DNA of 13,420 nt. It comes from Thermomicrobiales bacterium (lineage in GTDB: Bacteria > Chloroflexota > Chloroflexia > Thermomicrobiales > UBA6265). Shown in pieces: positions 1 to 6,568 of this stretch. How positions within the stretch are numbered: position 1 is the stretch's first letter; each line of letters starts with the position of its first letter. The position numbers were made by a program, and so were the translations under genes. The notes under the pieces were generated by a model, which ran no database searches, was not told the origin of the DNA, and saw nothing but the letters and a program-made list of their open reading frames with translations. The stretch lies in contig JAUJMG010000050.1 of the NCBI GenBank assembly GCA_030446955.1, positions 3,112 through 16,531 of the forward strand, in the 5' to 3' direction.

Positions 1-1283
1 AGAACGGAGTCGCTGCCAATGAAGGCGCTGGGGCCGATCTCGGTACGATGCTTGGCAACCCCATCGTAGTTTGCCGTGATCGTTCCCGCCCCGATGTTGG
101 TCTCCGCGCCAACCTCTGCATCCCCCACGTAGCTGACGTGCCCGACCTTGACTCCCTCGTGGAGAACGGCGTTCTTCAACTCCGCGTAGTTCCCGACATG
201 CACGTGCGGCCCGATCTCGGTCCCGCCCCGCAGGTGAGCATACGGTCCGACGTCAGAGCCGTTGCCAACCGAGGAATGCACGACCGTTGAGGCACGGACG
301 ACGGCATCATTGCCGATTCGCGCACCATCCAGCGTCGCATGGGGACCGATGGTGCAGCGGGCACCGACGCGCGTCCCGGCGAGCAGGGTCGTGAACGGAA
401 AGAGCGTGGTGTCCGGCCCGACCTCGACATCCTCATCAACGAAGATCGTCTCGGGACCGACCAGTGTCACCCCGCCAAGCATCAGTCGGGAGCGGATGCG
501 GCTCCTGGCCTCCGCATCGGCCGCGGCGAGCTGTACCCGATCGTTGACGCCAAGGGCGACGGCTGGATCGGCGAGCACGGTGGCGACCGGCCACGCATCG
601 TCACCGCTCGCGCCCTCCGCGACAGCCATCTCCACCAGGTCGGTGAGGTAATACTCGCCCGTCGCGGAGCTGGGCTGGAGCCGCTGGAGCGCATCGCGCG
701 CCCAGGTTGCCTCCAGAACCATCATCCCGCTGTTGATCTCTGTCGGCCCCACCCGCGCCTCGGGGATGTCGTCCGCCCGCTCGACGATGCAAATCGGCCG
801 GCCAGCCGGGTCCCGCCCGATTCGTCCATAGCTTCCCGGATCCGGCAGCAGGCACGTCAGCACCGTGACTCGTGCCCGCGCGTGGAGCGCTCCGTTGACC
901 AATTGCGTCACCGTGCTGGCATCGAGCAGCGGATGATCGGCATAGAGGACCAGGATCCAGCCGGCGTCACCAATGGCTGCCAGCGCGCAGCGGACCGCGT
1001 CCCCAGTCCCGCGGGGAGGATCCTGCATAACGACATCGACGGCCACGCCCGCACGCTGAGCGAGGTCCGCCGTCCCTGTCCCAACAACAAGGGCAACACG
1101 CGCTGGCCGCACCGCGCGCCCGGCTGCCAGCACGCGCGACACCATAGGCACGCCGGCGACTGGGTGAAGGGGCTTGGGCAATGCGGAGCGCATGCGCGTA
1201 CCGTGGCCCGCAGCGAGGACGACGAGCGCGATGGGCGCGTGGTGATTGGGAGGAGACAACTCCCGGCGGCCGATGTCCGTCAC
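1..1283 (-). CDS. glmU: Bifunctional GlmU, UDP-GlcNAc pyrophosphorylase / glucosamine-1-P acetyltransferase (3' end cut off)
   Basis: GlmU acetylates glucosamine-1-phosphate and then uridylylates GlcNAc-1-P, giving cytoplasmic UDP-GlcNAc for cell-wall precursors. About 427 codons are visible; the frame is still open at base 1, so roughly the last 30-40 residues are missing. The N-terminal nucleotidyltransferase domain shows LAAGHGTRMRSALPKPLHPV, then QDPPRGTGDAV, YADHPLL, GSYGRI, INSGMM and GEYYLTD. The C-terminal half is left-handed beta-helix repeats with YAHLRGGTEIGPHVHVGNYA, the GHVSYVGD motif carrying the acetyl-transfer histidine, and NIGAGTITANYDG. No ATG lies in frame upstream of the LAAG motif. 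I chose the GTG at 1283 (MTDIGRREL...); a TTG at 1259 is the alternative, and neither has a good ribosome site. The tRNA-Gln gene lies about 105 bases upstream on the same strand. Identity is certain from the motifs; only the start is doubtful. Confidence 0.96.
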   Translation of the reverse strand, partial: MTDIGRRELSPPNHHAPIALVVLAAGHGTRMRSALPKPLHPVAGVPMVSRVLAAGRAVRPARVALVVGTGTADLAQRAGVAVDVVMQDPPRGTGDAVRCALAAIGDAGWILVLYADHPLLDASTVTQLVNGALHARARVTVLTCLLPDPGSYGRIGRDPAGRPICIVERADDIPEARVGPTEINSGMMVLEATWARDALQRLQPSSATGEYYLTDLVEMAVAEGASGDDAWPVATVLADPAVALGVNDRVQLAAADAEARSRIRSRLMLGGVTLVGPETIFVDEDVEVGPDTTLFPFTTLLAGTRVGARCTIGPHATLDGARIGNDAVVRASTVVHSSVGNGSDVGPYAHLRGGTEIGPHVHVGNYAELKNAVLHEGVKVGHVSYVGDAEVGAETNIGAGTITANYDGVAKHRTEIGPSAFIGSDSV

Positions 1284-1387
1284 GCCTACGTGCTGGACCA
1301 GAGGGACGTGCGCCGCCCCATCCGGTTGCCGTGGGCCGCGCGATCACTGGGCCGTGATGAGAGGAGCAAGGAAAGGGCTGTCATTAA

Positions 1388-1461
1388 TGGCTGGCGGGCC
1401 AGGATTCGAACCTGGAACAAAGGTTCCAAAGACCCTTGTGATACCATTTCACCACCCGCCA
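1388..1461 (-). tRNA. tRNA-Gln (anticodon UUG)
   Basis: Read on the minus strand, a full cloverleaf folds. The acceptor halves TGGCGGG and CCCGCCA pair over 7 bp, followed by discriminator G and an encoded CCA at 1390-1388. The D stem is GTGA/TCAC. The anticodon stem is AGGGT/ACCTT with one G-U pair, and its loop CTTTGGA places TTG at positions 34-36. The variable loop has 4 bases. The T arm is CCAGG-TTCGAAT-CCTGG. The gene is 74 nt long. UUG decodes CAA, so this is glutamine. Confidence 0.95.
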
Positions 1462-1483
1462 CCGACCGCGTTCCCTTCCGTTC

Positions 1484-1513
1484 ATGCTACGCATGGGCCG
1501 TTGAGGCTGTCAA
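1484..1513 (-). promoter_or_regulatory. Sigma70-type promoter for tRNA-Gln
   Basis: On the minus strand a perfect TTGACA (-35, 1513-1508) is followed after 18 bases by TAGCAT (-10, 1489-1484). Transcription would start near 1477, about 15 bases before the 5' end of the tRNA at 1461. No T-run terminator is visible between the tRNA and glmU, so read-through into glmU is possible. Confidence 0.7.
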
Positions 1514-1666
1514 GGAAGATCCGCTCCACCCGCCGCGTCCTCCGCTAGGGTGAGCCCCATCTCCGCTCCTCATTTCCGTCAGGAGGTCGGATAGCGCGCG
1601 GACGATGCCGTCTGTCTCCCATCTGGCCGTCGCTCTACGGGCCACCCAAGATGCAGCCAGCCCGAA

Positions 1667-1696
1667 TGGAAGCCGTGGAGCAGCGGTCCGCTTCCA
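1667..1696 (-). terminator. Hairpin after the Spy-like gene, possible terminator
   Basis: A 7-bp perfect inverted repeat TGGAAGC/GCTTCCA with a 16-base loop lies about 12 bases after the stop of the Spy-like gene. No U-run follows, so an intrinsic terminator role is uncertain. The rest of 1514-1707 holds no gene that I can support. Confidence 0.3.
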
Positions 1697-1707
1697 GCCC
1701 AACCGCG

Positions 1708-2316
1708 CTATGCGCTAGGCGTGCTGACAGGCTCGTATCCGCGGAGCTGCTGGTAGATGGCAACCTGTTCGCCGGTTAGCACTTTTGCCGTTTGCAAGTG
1801 AGCCACCAGATGGGCCGTCGTCAACTCGCCTTCTAGCTGGCTGACCTCGGCTACACGATCCGGTAGGGTCTCCTCCGTCAGCGTCCCTGCTCGGAAGTCT
1901 TCCTCCAGTGCCTGCACCGCCGCCAGATAACGCTCTCCGGCCGGAATCACCCTCCCGCGCATCTCGTCATAGATCTGCTGGACCTGCATCCGCTGCTCGT
2001 GAGACAGCCCCATCTGGTGCGCGAGATCGAGGGCGTGGCGTGGACTTGGCACCCCGTTCAGTTCTGCCGGCAGCGCGAACCCTGCCCCTTCGCCCCGCTC
2101 GATCTGGGCAATCTCATCGGGCGTGAGGGACCGGATCGCAGCGGAGGTATCGTAGCGGCCAGCATAGGGCGAGTCCGCCGCAGGGCTCGCCTGCCCGTGC
2201 CCGCCATGCCCATGGCCCCCCGCCGGGGTGCCGTCCTGAGCGGTTGCTCCCAGGAGGCCAGCTAAGCCGCTCAGCAGCCCGACCACCACACCGAGGACAA
2301 GGATTCGGCGTATCAC
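1708..2316 (-). CDS. Exported Spy/CpxP-like helical protein with His-rich linker
   Basis: About 202 residues. An N-terminal signal peptide (MIRR, then a hydrophobic stretch LVLGVVVGLLSGLAGLLG) ends at a plausible ATA|QD signal-peptidase site. A low-complexity Gly/His segment GGHGHGGHG (about residues 33-41) follows, a possible metal-binding patch. The remainder is predicted helical with two motifs resembling the LTxxQ signature of Spy/CpxP/ZraP-type extracytoplasmic proteins: LSHEQRMQVQQIYDEMRG and LTGEQVAIYQQLRGY. Those families are small envelope chaperones or metal-stress sensors. The start chosen is GTG at 2316 because GGAGG sits six bases upstream; earlier in-frame starts at 2346, 2340 (both GTG) and 2337 (ATG) lack a good site. 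The gene follows dnaJ on the same strand after 106 bases and may be co-transcribed with it. Family assignment is moderate: the fold signature is weak and the ligand unknown. Confidence 0.72.
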   Translation of the reverse strand: MIRRILVLGVVVGLLSGLAGLLGATAQDGTPAGGHGHGGHGQASPAADSPYAGRYDTSAAIRSLTPDEIAQIERGEGAGFALPAELNGVPSPRHALDLAHQMGLSHEQRMQVQQIYDEMRGRVIPAGERYLAAVQALEEDFRAGTLTEETLPDRVAEVSQLEGELTTAHLVAHLQTAKVLTGEQVAIYQQLRGYEPVSTPSA

Positions 2317-2422
2317 CTCGGACCTCCGGAACCTCATCACGCCCACACGACACCAACGAATGGGGACTGGAACTCCTCGATCGCTCGCTGGTCAACAGCC
2401 CGCTTGTGGTCGCGCGGCTCCG

Positions 2423-3550
2423 TCAAACCCCGAGGGCGTCCTTGACCTTGTCGAAGAAGCCACGGTGGGCATGCTGCTGCGTGACCTCACTCCCGAGCGA
2501 GCCGGCGAGTCGCTCAAAAAGGTCCCGTTGCTCCGGGGTCAGCTCCTTCGGCGTGATGACTTGCACCATCACGATCTGGTCGCCACGGTCTCCCCCACGC
2601 AGATCCGGCACCCCCTTGCCACGCAGGCGGAATTGCTGCCCGGACTGGGTCCCGGCCGGGATCCGGAACTCGACCGGTCCGTCGATCGTAGCAATCTCGA
2701 TCTCATCACCAAGGGCGGCCTGGGCGACGTTGATCCCGATCTGGAGGTGGATCGCCTTGTTCTGCCGCGAGAAGAGCGGGTGCGGCGCGATTTGGACCTT
2801 GACGAACAGGTTTCCCGGCGCGCCGCCCTGTGGCGCCGCCTCTCCCTGCCCTGTCAATCGCAAGGTGGCCGCCTCGTCGATCCCCGGAGGGATCGTCACC
2901 GTCACAGTCCGTGCGCGGCTGACCCGACCCCGGCCGCGACAATTAGGGCAGGGATCGGTGATCTGGACTCCCTCGCCCCGGCAGGTGGAGCAGGGGGCAG
3001 CAGTCATGAACTGGCCCAGGATCGTCTGTTGGACGCGACGGACTTCACCGCTCCCCCCACAGGTGGAGCAACGCGGGGGCGTCTGCCCGTCCTTCATCCG
3101 GGTACCGTCGCAGACCTCACAGGTTTCGAGGCGAGTGAGTTCAACATCCTTCTCGACCCCGAAGACCGCCTCCTCAAAGGTCAGGCGAACCGTCACCTGC
3201 AGATCGGCGCCACGGGCAGGCGCACTCCGGCGGCGCTGTCCCGTCTGCGCCCCGCCAAAGAAACTCTCGAAGAGATCACCGAACGGGGAGGCACCGAAGC
3301 CGAACGGATCGGCGCCCCCACCCATGCCGTTGGCAGCGTGACCAAACCGATCGTACGCGGCGCGGCGATCCGGATCGGACAGCACCTCGTGCGCCTCGTT
3401 GATCTCCTTGAACCGCTCCTCGGCACCGTTCTCCCGGTTCACGTCCGGGTGGTATTTCCGGGCGAGGGAGCGGTAGGCGCGTTTGATCTCCTCGATCGAC
3501 GCGCCCCGTTCGACGCCGAGGACCTCGTAGTAGTCGCGTTTGTCGGTCAT
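2423..3550 (-). CDS. dnaJ: Chaperone protein DnaJ (Hsp40)
   Basis: This is the co-chaperone that stimulates DnaK ATPase and delivers unfolded clients in the cytoplasm. The 375-residue length is normal for the family. An N-terminal J domain (about 5-70, DYYEVLGV) carries the HPD tripeptide at 34-36. A short Gly/Phe-rich linker (about 74-100) follows, then a four-module zinc domain: CEVCDGTR (144), CSTCGGSG (161), CSTCRGEG (187) and CPNCRGRG (201). The first module has Arg where the CxxCxGxG pattern expects Gly; all eight cysteines are kept. The C-terminal substrate-binding domains are complete. I start at ATG 3550 because AGGA lies four bases upstream; the frame also has an ATG at 3565 and extends to TTG 3697, which overlaps the -35 box and is not credible. 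No dnaK or grpE is adjacent in this window. The CIRCE operator and promoter upstream indicate heat-shock control by HrcA. Confidence 0.96.
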   Translation of the reverse strand: MTDKRDYYEVLGVERGASIEEIKRAYRSLARKYHPDVNRENGAEERFKEINEAHEVLSDPDRRAAYDRFGHAANGMGGGADPFGFGASPFGDLFESFFGGAQTGQRRRSAPARGADLQVTVRLTFEEAVFGVEKDVELTRLETCEVCDGTRMKDGQTPPRCSTCGGSGEVRRVQQTILGQFMTAAPCSTCRGEGVQITDPCPNCRGRGRVSRARTVTVTIPPGIDEAATLRLTGQGEAAPQGGAPGNLFVKVQIAPHPLFSRQNKAIHLQIGINVAQAALGDEIEIATIDGPVEFRIPAGTQSGQQFRLRGKGVPDLRGGDRGDQIVMVQVITPKELTPEQRDLFERLAGSLGSEVTQQHAHRGFFDKVKDALGV

Positions 3551-3669
3551 CGTATCCTGTGGCATATCGGTCAACCGTCGGTAAAAGCAGTGCAGCGACG
3601 CGAGAGGCGTGAATTCATCCTCAAGCCGCCCCGGCACCGAAAGGCGGGAACTCAAGCGTGGCTTTACCA

Positions 3670-3697
3670 AGTATAGCGAGGGGTGATAGAGCGTCAA
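3670..3697 (-). promoter_or_regulatory. Sigma70-type promoter for dnaJ
   Basis: On the minus strand TTGACG (3697-3692) and TATACT (3675-3670) are separated by 16 bases. Predicted initiation is near 3663, leaving a leader of about 110 bases before the dnaJ ATG. Confidence 0.65.
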
Positions 3698-3703
3698 GCG
3701 ACG

Positions 3704-3730
3704 TTAGCACTCCTGTGTCGAGAGTGCTAA
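3704..3730. promoter_or_regulatory. CIRCE operator (HrcA binding site)
   Basis: TTAGCACTC (3704-3712), a 9-base spacer and GAGTGCTAA (3722-3730) match the CIRCE consensus TTAGCACTC-N9-GAGTGCTAA at every arm position. HrcA is the known repressor that binds this element in heat-shock genes. It lies six bases upstream of the dnaJ -35 box and about 95 bases upstream of the divergent acetyltransferase gene, so it could in principle affect both. Confidence 0.96.
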
Positions 3731-3824
3731 AGAGAAGCGGGTTGGATACTCGAAGTGGCCGCCTGCATGATGTCCCGGCTCACGCGTGTGGAGCTGCCAC
3801 GGACAGAGGCGGTCGTGGGCGCTC

Positions 3825-4415
3825 ATGATCGCCTGGAGAACGGTACGACTCCGTCCCTTCCATGAACGGGACCTGCCGCTGCTCCGGGCCTGGTTTGACG
3901 ACCCAGAACTGATGCGGTTCTGGGGGATGACGAGCACCCCTGTCGTCGATCAGCGGTTCGCAGACGATCTCACCGGACGCTTCAGCCGCTTCGACCACGC
4001 CGGCTACTTTGCGATCGACCTGATCGACGGCACGACCATCGGCAGGGTGGACTTCGAGCGGCTCAGCACCGAGACCCGCTCGGCAGAGGTGATGATCCTC
4101 ATCGGCGATCGTACCGCCAGGGGCAAGGGTTACGGCACCGACGCGATGGTTGCGTTGCTGCGCTACCTCTTCCATACCCGCAACCTGCACCGCGTGTCGC
4201 TGACGGTACTTGCCTGGAACGTCCGCGCAATCCGCTCTTACGAGAAGACCGGATTCACGGTCGAGGGCCGTCTCCGGGACGACCTTTTCTTCGACGGCGG
4301 CTACCACGATCAGATCGCGATGAGCATCCTTCGCCACGAATTCGACGCCCGCTGGTCGACAGACGAGAGCGCAGCCCTCGATACAGGCGGGGAGGCACGA
4401 GTGACACTCGGGTGA
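3825..4415 (+). CDS. GNAT-family N-acetyltransferase (RimJ/RimL type)
   Basis: A 196-residue single-domain protein. Near the N-terminus TVRLRPFHERDLPLL is the usual opening of the RimJ/RimL-like (Acetyltransf_3) group. The acetyl-CoA pyrophosphate loop is R-G-K-G-Y-G at about 99-104, followed by a helix (TDAMVALLRYLF). The C-terminal LTVLAWNVRAIRSYEKTGF and an EGRLRDDLFFDGGYHD segment are also typical. Members acetylate protein N-termini, antibiotics, polyamines or other amines, and the substrate cannot be told here. The ATG at 3825 fits the family's start. Its ribosome site is weak, and the frame also extends to GTG 3786. The gene diverges from dnaJ with CIRCE between them, but no clear plus-strand promoter is visible. 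Confidence 0.85.
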   Translation: MIAWRTVRLRPFHERDLPLLRAWFDDPELMRFWGMTSTPVVDQRFADDLTGRFSRFDHAGYFAIDLIDGTTIGRVDFERLSTETRSAEVMILIGDRTARGKGYGTDAMVALLRYLFHTRNLHRVSLTVLAWNVRAIRSYEKTGFTVEGRLRDDLFFDGGYHDQIAMSILRHEFDARWSTDESAALDTGGEARVTLG

Positions 4416-4512
4416 GCCTCCAGGGAGGTCCGGCACGTATACTTGACCGTAAGTGACTCACCCTGGCGGCTCCACCCTGCCCGCCACTTCCCCAAGTCCT
4501 GCGGAGGTCTCA

Positions 4513-5121
4513 ATGGTGTTCCGTTCTCTGGGCCTGAAGCGCCCAAAGGTCGCTCCCGAGTTGGCGGAGCGGACCCCCCCCGGCCAGTACCTCACCGAGC
4601 GCTGGCCGGTCCTCCACTATGGATCGATCCCGTCGTTCAATCCGGCGACCTGGGACTTCCGCGTCTTCGGTCTAGTAGATCGACCGCTCCGTTTGAACTG
4701 GGACGAGTTCCTCGCGCTGCCGCGGACGACCGTCCACGCCGACATGCACTGTGTGACCCGCTGGAGCAAGCTAGATAACGACTGGGAAGGGGTTTCCGCC
4801 CGCCACATCATGGAGTTGGTCGGGGTCCAGCCCGAGGCGAAATTCGTACTCTTTCACTCCGAGGGTGGCTACACGGCCAACATCCCGATGGAGGCCTTCG
4901 ACGACGAGGATGTACTCTTCGCGACCAAGCACAACGGCGAGGAACTGACGCCTGAGCATGGCTACCCGCTGCGCTCCGTGGTACCGAAGCGCTACGCCTG
5001 GAAGAGCGCGAAGTGGATCCGTGGCGTGGAGTTCATGGCAGAGGACCGCCTCGGCTTCTGGGAGAAATACGGCTACAACAACAACGCTGACCCCTGGCAG
5101 GAGGAGCGCTTCTCAGAGTAG
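4513..5121 (+). CDS. Sulfite-oxidase-like molybdopterin-dependent oxidoreductase
   Basis: 202 residues matching the small stand-alone 'oxidoreductase molybdopterin-binding' domain of the YuiH type. The Mo-coordinating cysteine is C80 in DMHCVTRWSKLDNDWEGV. Other family segments are GQYLTERWPVLHYG near the N-terminus, LVDRPLRLNWDEF, HSEGGYTANIPM, GYPLRSVVPKRYAWKSAKW and a C-terminal FWEKYGYNNNADPW. No Tat or Sec signal is present, unlike MsrP, so it should be cytoplasmic, and there is no heme or dimerisation domain. The start is ATG 4513, with GGAGG at 4503-4507 five bases upstream; the frame continues upstream to ATG 4453 without a comparable site. Substrate unknown: activity could be reduction of an S- or N-oxide, or sulfite-type oxidation. 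It follows the acetyltransferase gene by about 97 bases. Confidence 0.9.
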   Translation: MVFRSLGLKRPKVAPELAERTPPGQYLTERWPVLHYGSIPSFNPATWDFRVFGLVDRPLRLNWDEFLALPRTTVHADMHCVTRWSKLDNDWEGVSARHIMELVGVQPEAKFVLFHSEGGYTANIPMEAFDDEDVLFATKHNGEELTPEHGYPLRSVVPKRYAWKSAKWIRGVEFMAEDRLGFWEKYGYNNNADPWQEERFSE

Positions 5122-5137
5122 AGATTTTCCATCCTGC

Positions 5138-5172
5138 GGGGCCAGTCGAGGGGAAAGTTCGTCCTCGGCCCC
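5138..5172. terminator. Hairpin between convergent genes
   Basis: Two nested inverted repeats, GGGGC/GCCCC outside and CGAGG/CCTCG inside, lie between the converging molybdopterin enzyme and ADP-ribosylglycohydrolase genes. There is a four-base bulge on one side, an 11-base loop and no clear T-run. It could serve as a bidirectional terminator; support is structural only. Confidence 0.35.
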
Positions 5173-5194
5173 TTCCGCTGGCTCGCTATCGGCT

Positions 5195-6247
5195 CTACAC
5201 CCGCGGCGGAGCAGATGGGCGTGGAGGAGGCTGCTCTCCCTCGGGTCGGAGGTCAATGATCAGGCCGGCCTTCTGTAGGGCGGTCCGGTAGTACCACGGG
5301 GCGGCCAGGGAGACATAGATTCTCCCCTCTAGATCGTCAATCAGCGGCTGTGGGATGCCGCTCGCGCCACCGGCCGCCCCCGCGAGGGCACCAGCGATGG
5401 CGCCGATGGTATCCGCATCGCCACCGGCATTGACGGCGGCGAAGACGGCATCCTCGAACACCTCGGCGGCCATGGCCGCGTAGAAGCCCGCGGCGACACT
5501 CTCCCGAGCCGGGCTTCCACTGCCGAGAGCGGCGATTGCCTCGTCAACCGGCGTGGCGTCCGCCCGTAACTCGCTTGAGCGGGTGAGGGCGTCGGCGAGT
5601 TCGCCACCTCCGAGGAACCGCGCGGTCTCCCCGGCCCAGCGATCCGGTGGCAGGTCTCCACGCACGGCCAGGTTGATTCCGTAGGCGACGGCGGTCGCGC
5701 CGGCGATCGCTGCCGGGCTGCCATGCGTGAGGCGGGTGACGCGTTCCGCATCCCGGCGCAGGCCCGCCTCATCGAAGCGGCCGACGGCGTAGAGCAAGCC
5801 AACCGGCACGCCGCGAGTCGCCACATCACCGCTTGCGGGAGCATCCTCATCCAGGGCCACGGCGAAGTTCAGCGATTCCTCGGCAGCATCGAGCGCCACA
5901 AGGGTCTCCGGTGACATCCATCGCCGGGATTCACCCCGAACGAGGTAGAGGAGCCTGGCACCGATGTTGTCAGGGTCGAGCGCGCCCCGGTTGGTTGTCA
6001 CGGATTCCACGATGCTGAGGGCGAATTCGGTCTCGTCGGTAAACTCCCCGGCCTTGACCTCTGTGCCATCCGGAAAGACGCGGGGATGGTAGCCATCGAG
6101 ATGACCGAACCGCTCCACGACCCGTTCCCGACTCCATCCCTCGACAGGCATCCCAAGGGCGTCACCGATCGCTAGGCCGAGCAGGCAGCCAAGAAACTTA
6201 TCCTCATTCGCCCGAAAGCCAAACGACCCGGTGGACGGCACCTTCAC
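5195..6247 (-). CDS. ADP-ribosylglycohydrolase-family protein
   Basis: 350 residues, the usual size for the DraG/ARH superfamily, dinuclear Mg/Mn hydrolases that remove ADP-ribose from proteins or small molecules. The N-terminal FLGCLLGLAIGDALGMPVEG (from F18) is characteristic. The first metal-site strand reads GEFTDETEF (T70, D71, E72), where most members have TDDT. TRLTHGSPAAIAGA (H175) and the C-terminal metal motif GGDADTIGAIAGALAGA (D277, D279, T280) are intact. The C-terminus is a proline-rich tail. The start is GTG 6247 with GGAGG eight bases upstream; this start overlaps by four bases (GTGA) the stop of an upstream frame. It converges on the molybdopterin enzyme gene. The superfamily also contains non-ADP-ribose hydrolases, so the substrate is open. 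Confidence 0.88.
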   Translation of the reverse strand: MKVPSTGSFGFRANEDKFLGCLLGLAIGDALGMPVEGWSRERVVERFGHLDGYHPRVFPDGTEVKAGEFTDETEFALSIVESVTTNRGALDPDNIGARLLYLVRGESRRWMSPETLVALDAAEESLNFAVALDEDAPASGDVATRGVPVGLLYAVGRFDEAGLRRDAERVTRLTHGSPAAIAGATAVAYGINLAVRGDLPPDRWAGETARFLGGGELADALTRSSELRADATPVDEAIAALGSGSPARESVAAGFYAAMAAEVFEDAVFAAVNAGGDADTIGAIAGALAGAAGGASGIPQPLIDDLEGRIYVSLAAPWYYRTALQKAGLIIDLRPEGEQPPPRPSAPPRV

Positions 6248-6568
6248 AGAGCTAACCTCCGCTTGTCAGCGCGAGCGTGCGTCGAATCGTACTGGCAGGG
6301 GAGGGTCGGGCGCGATCTTCCCCTTGCCCAGATCTCGTCGTGCTGGAATGTCCAGTTGGCCAAGACGTAGGAGTCCCTCGCTTTCTCGCCCACCTCTCTA
6401 GTGACGAGCACGAGGACGACCCCGTATTGACCATTCGGGTGTCGATCAGATCCGCCATCCCACCAGCGAGATCCTGCCATCGCCAGCCAACTTTACGTGG
6501 TGTGTCCCGTTCTCCAGCTCTAGCTCCGAGTAAGGACAAACGGAAGCCCTAATTTGCTCTGCCGCTCG
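6244..6568 (-). pseudogene. Probable frameshifted gene remnant upstream of the ADP-ribosylglycohydrolase
   Basis: Two minus-strand frames look coding-like but are out of register. The upstream one (6568-6446) contains YSELELENGTHHVKLAGDG and lacks an obvious start. The downstream one (stop at 6244; first ATG at 6480) contains VVLVLVTREVGEKARDSYVL and NWTFQHDEIWARGR, with most third codon positions G or C. They overlap around 6446-6480, as expected after a single frameshift. The second frame ends in TGA sharing GTGA with the GTG start of the next gene, an arrangement typical of translational coupling. I do not recognise the protein. It could also be a genuine 78-residue ORF from the ATG at 6480. 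Confidence 0.33.

Noticed and set aside
339..1553. Long plus-strand open frame of 404 codons over glmU
   Set aside because: It is antisense to glmU, which has every family motif on the minus strand; the frame stays open only because of high GC.
1487..1702. Minus-strand 71-codon frame between the Spy-like gene and the tRNA
   Set aside because: It starts at a TTG without a ribosome site, overlaps the tRNA promoter and resembles nothing known.
2244..3676. Two long plus-strand frames (365 and 438 codons) over dnaJ
   Set aside because: They are antisense shadows of dnaJ, with Arg/Pro-rich translations and no recognisable domains.
3780..4436. Minus-strand 218-codon frame opposite the GNAT gene
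   Set aside because: Antisense to a gene with intact acetyl-CoA motifs.
4438..4443. TATACT as a -10 box for the molybdopterin enzyme gene
   Set aside because: No acceptable -35 hexamer lies 16-18 bases upstream.
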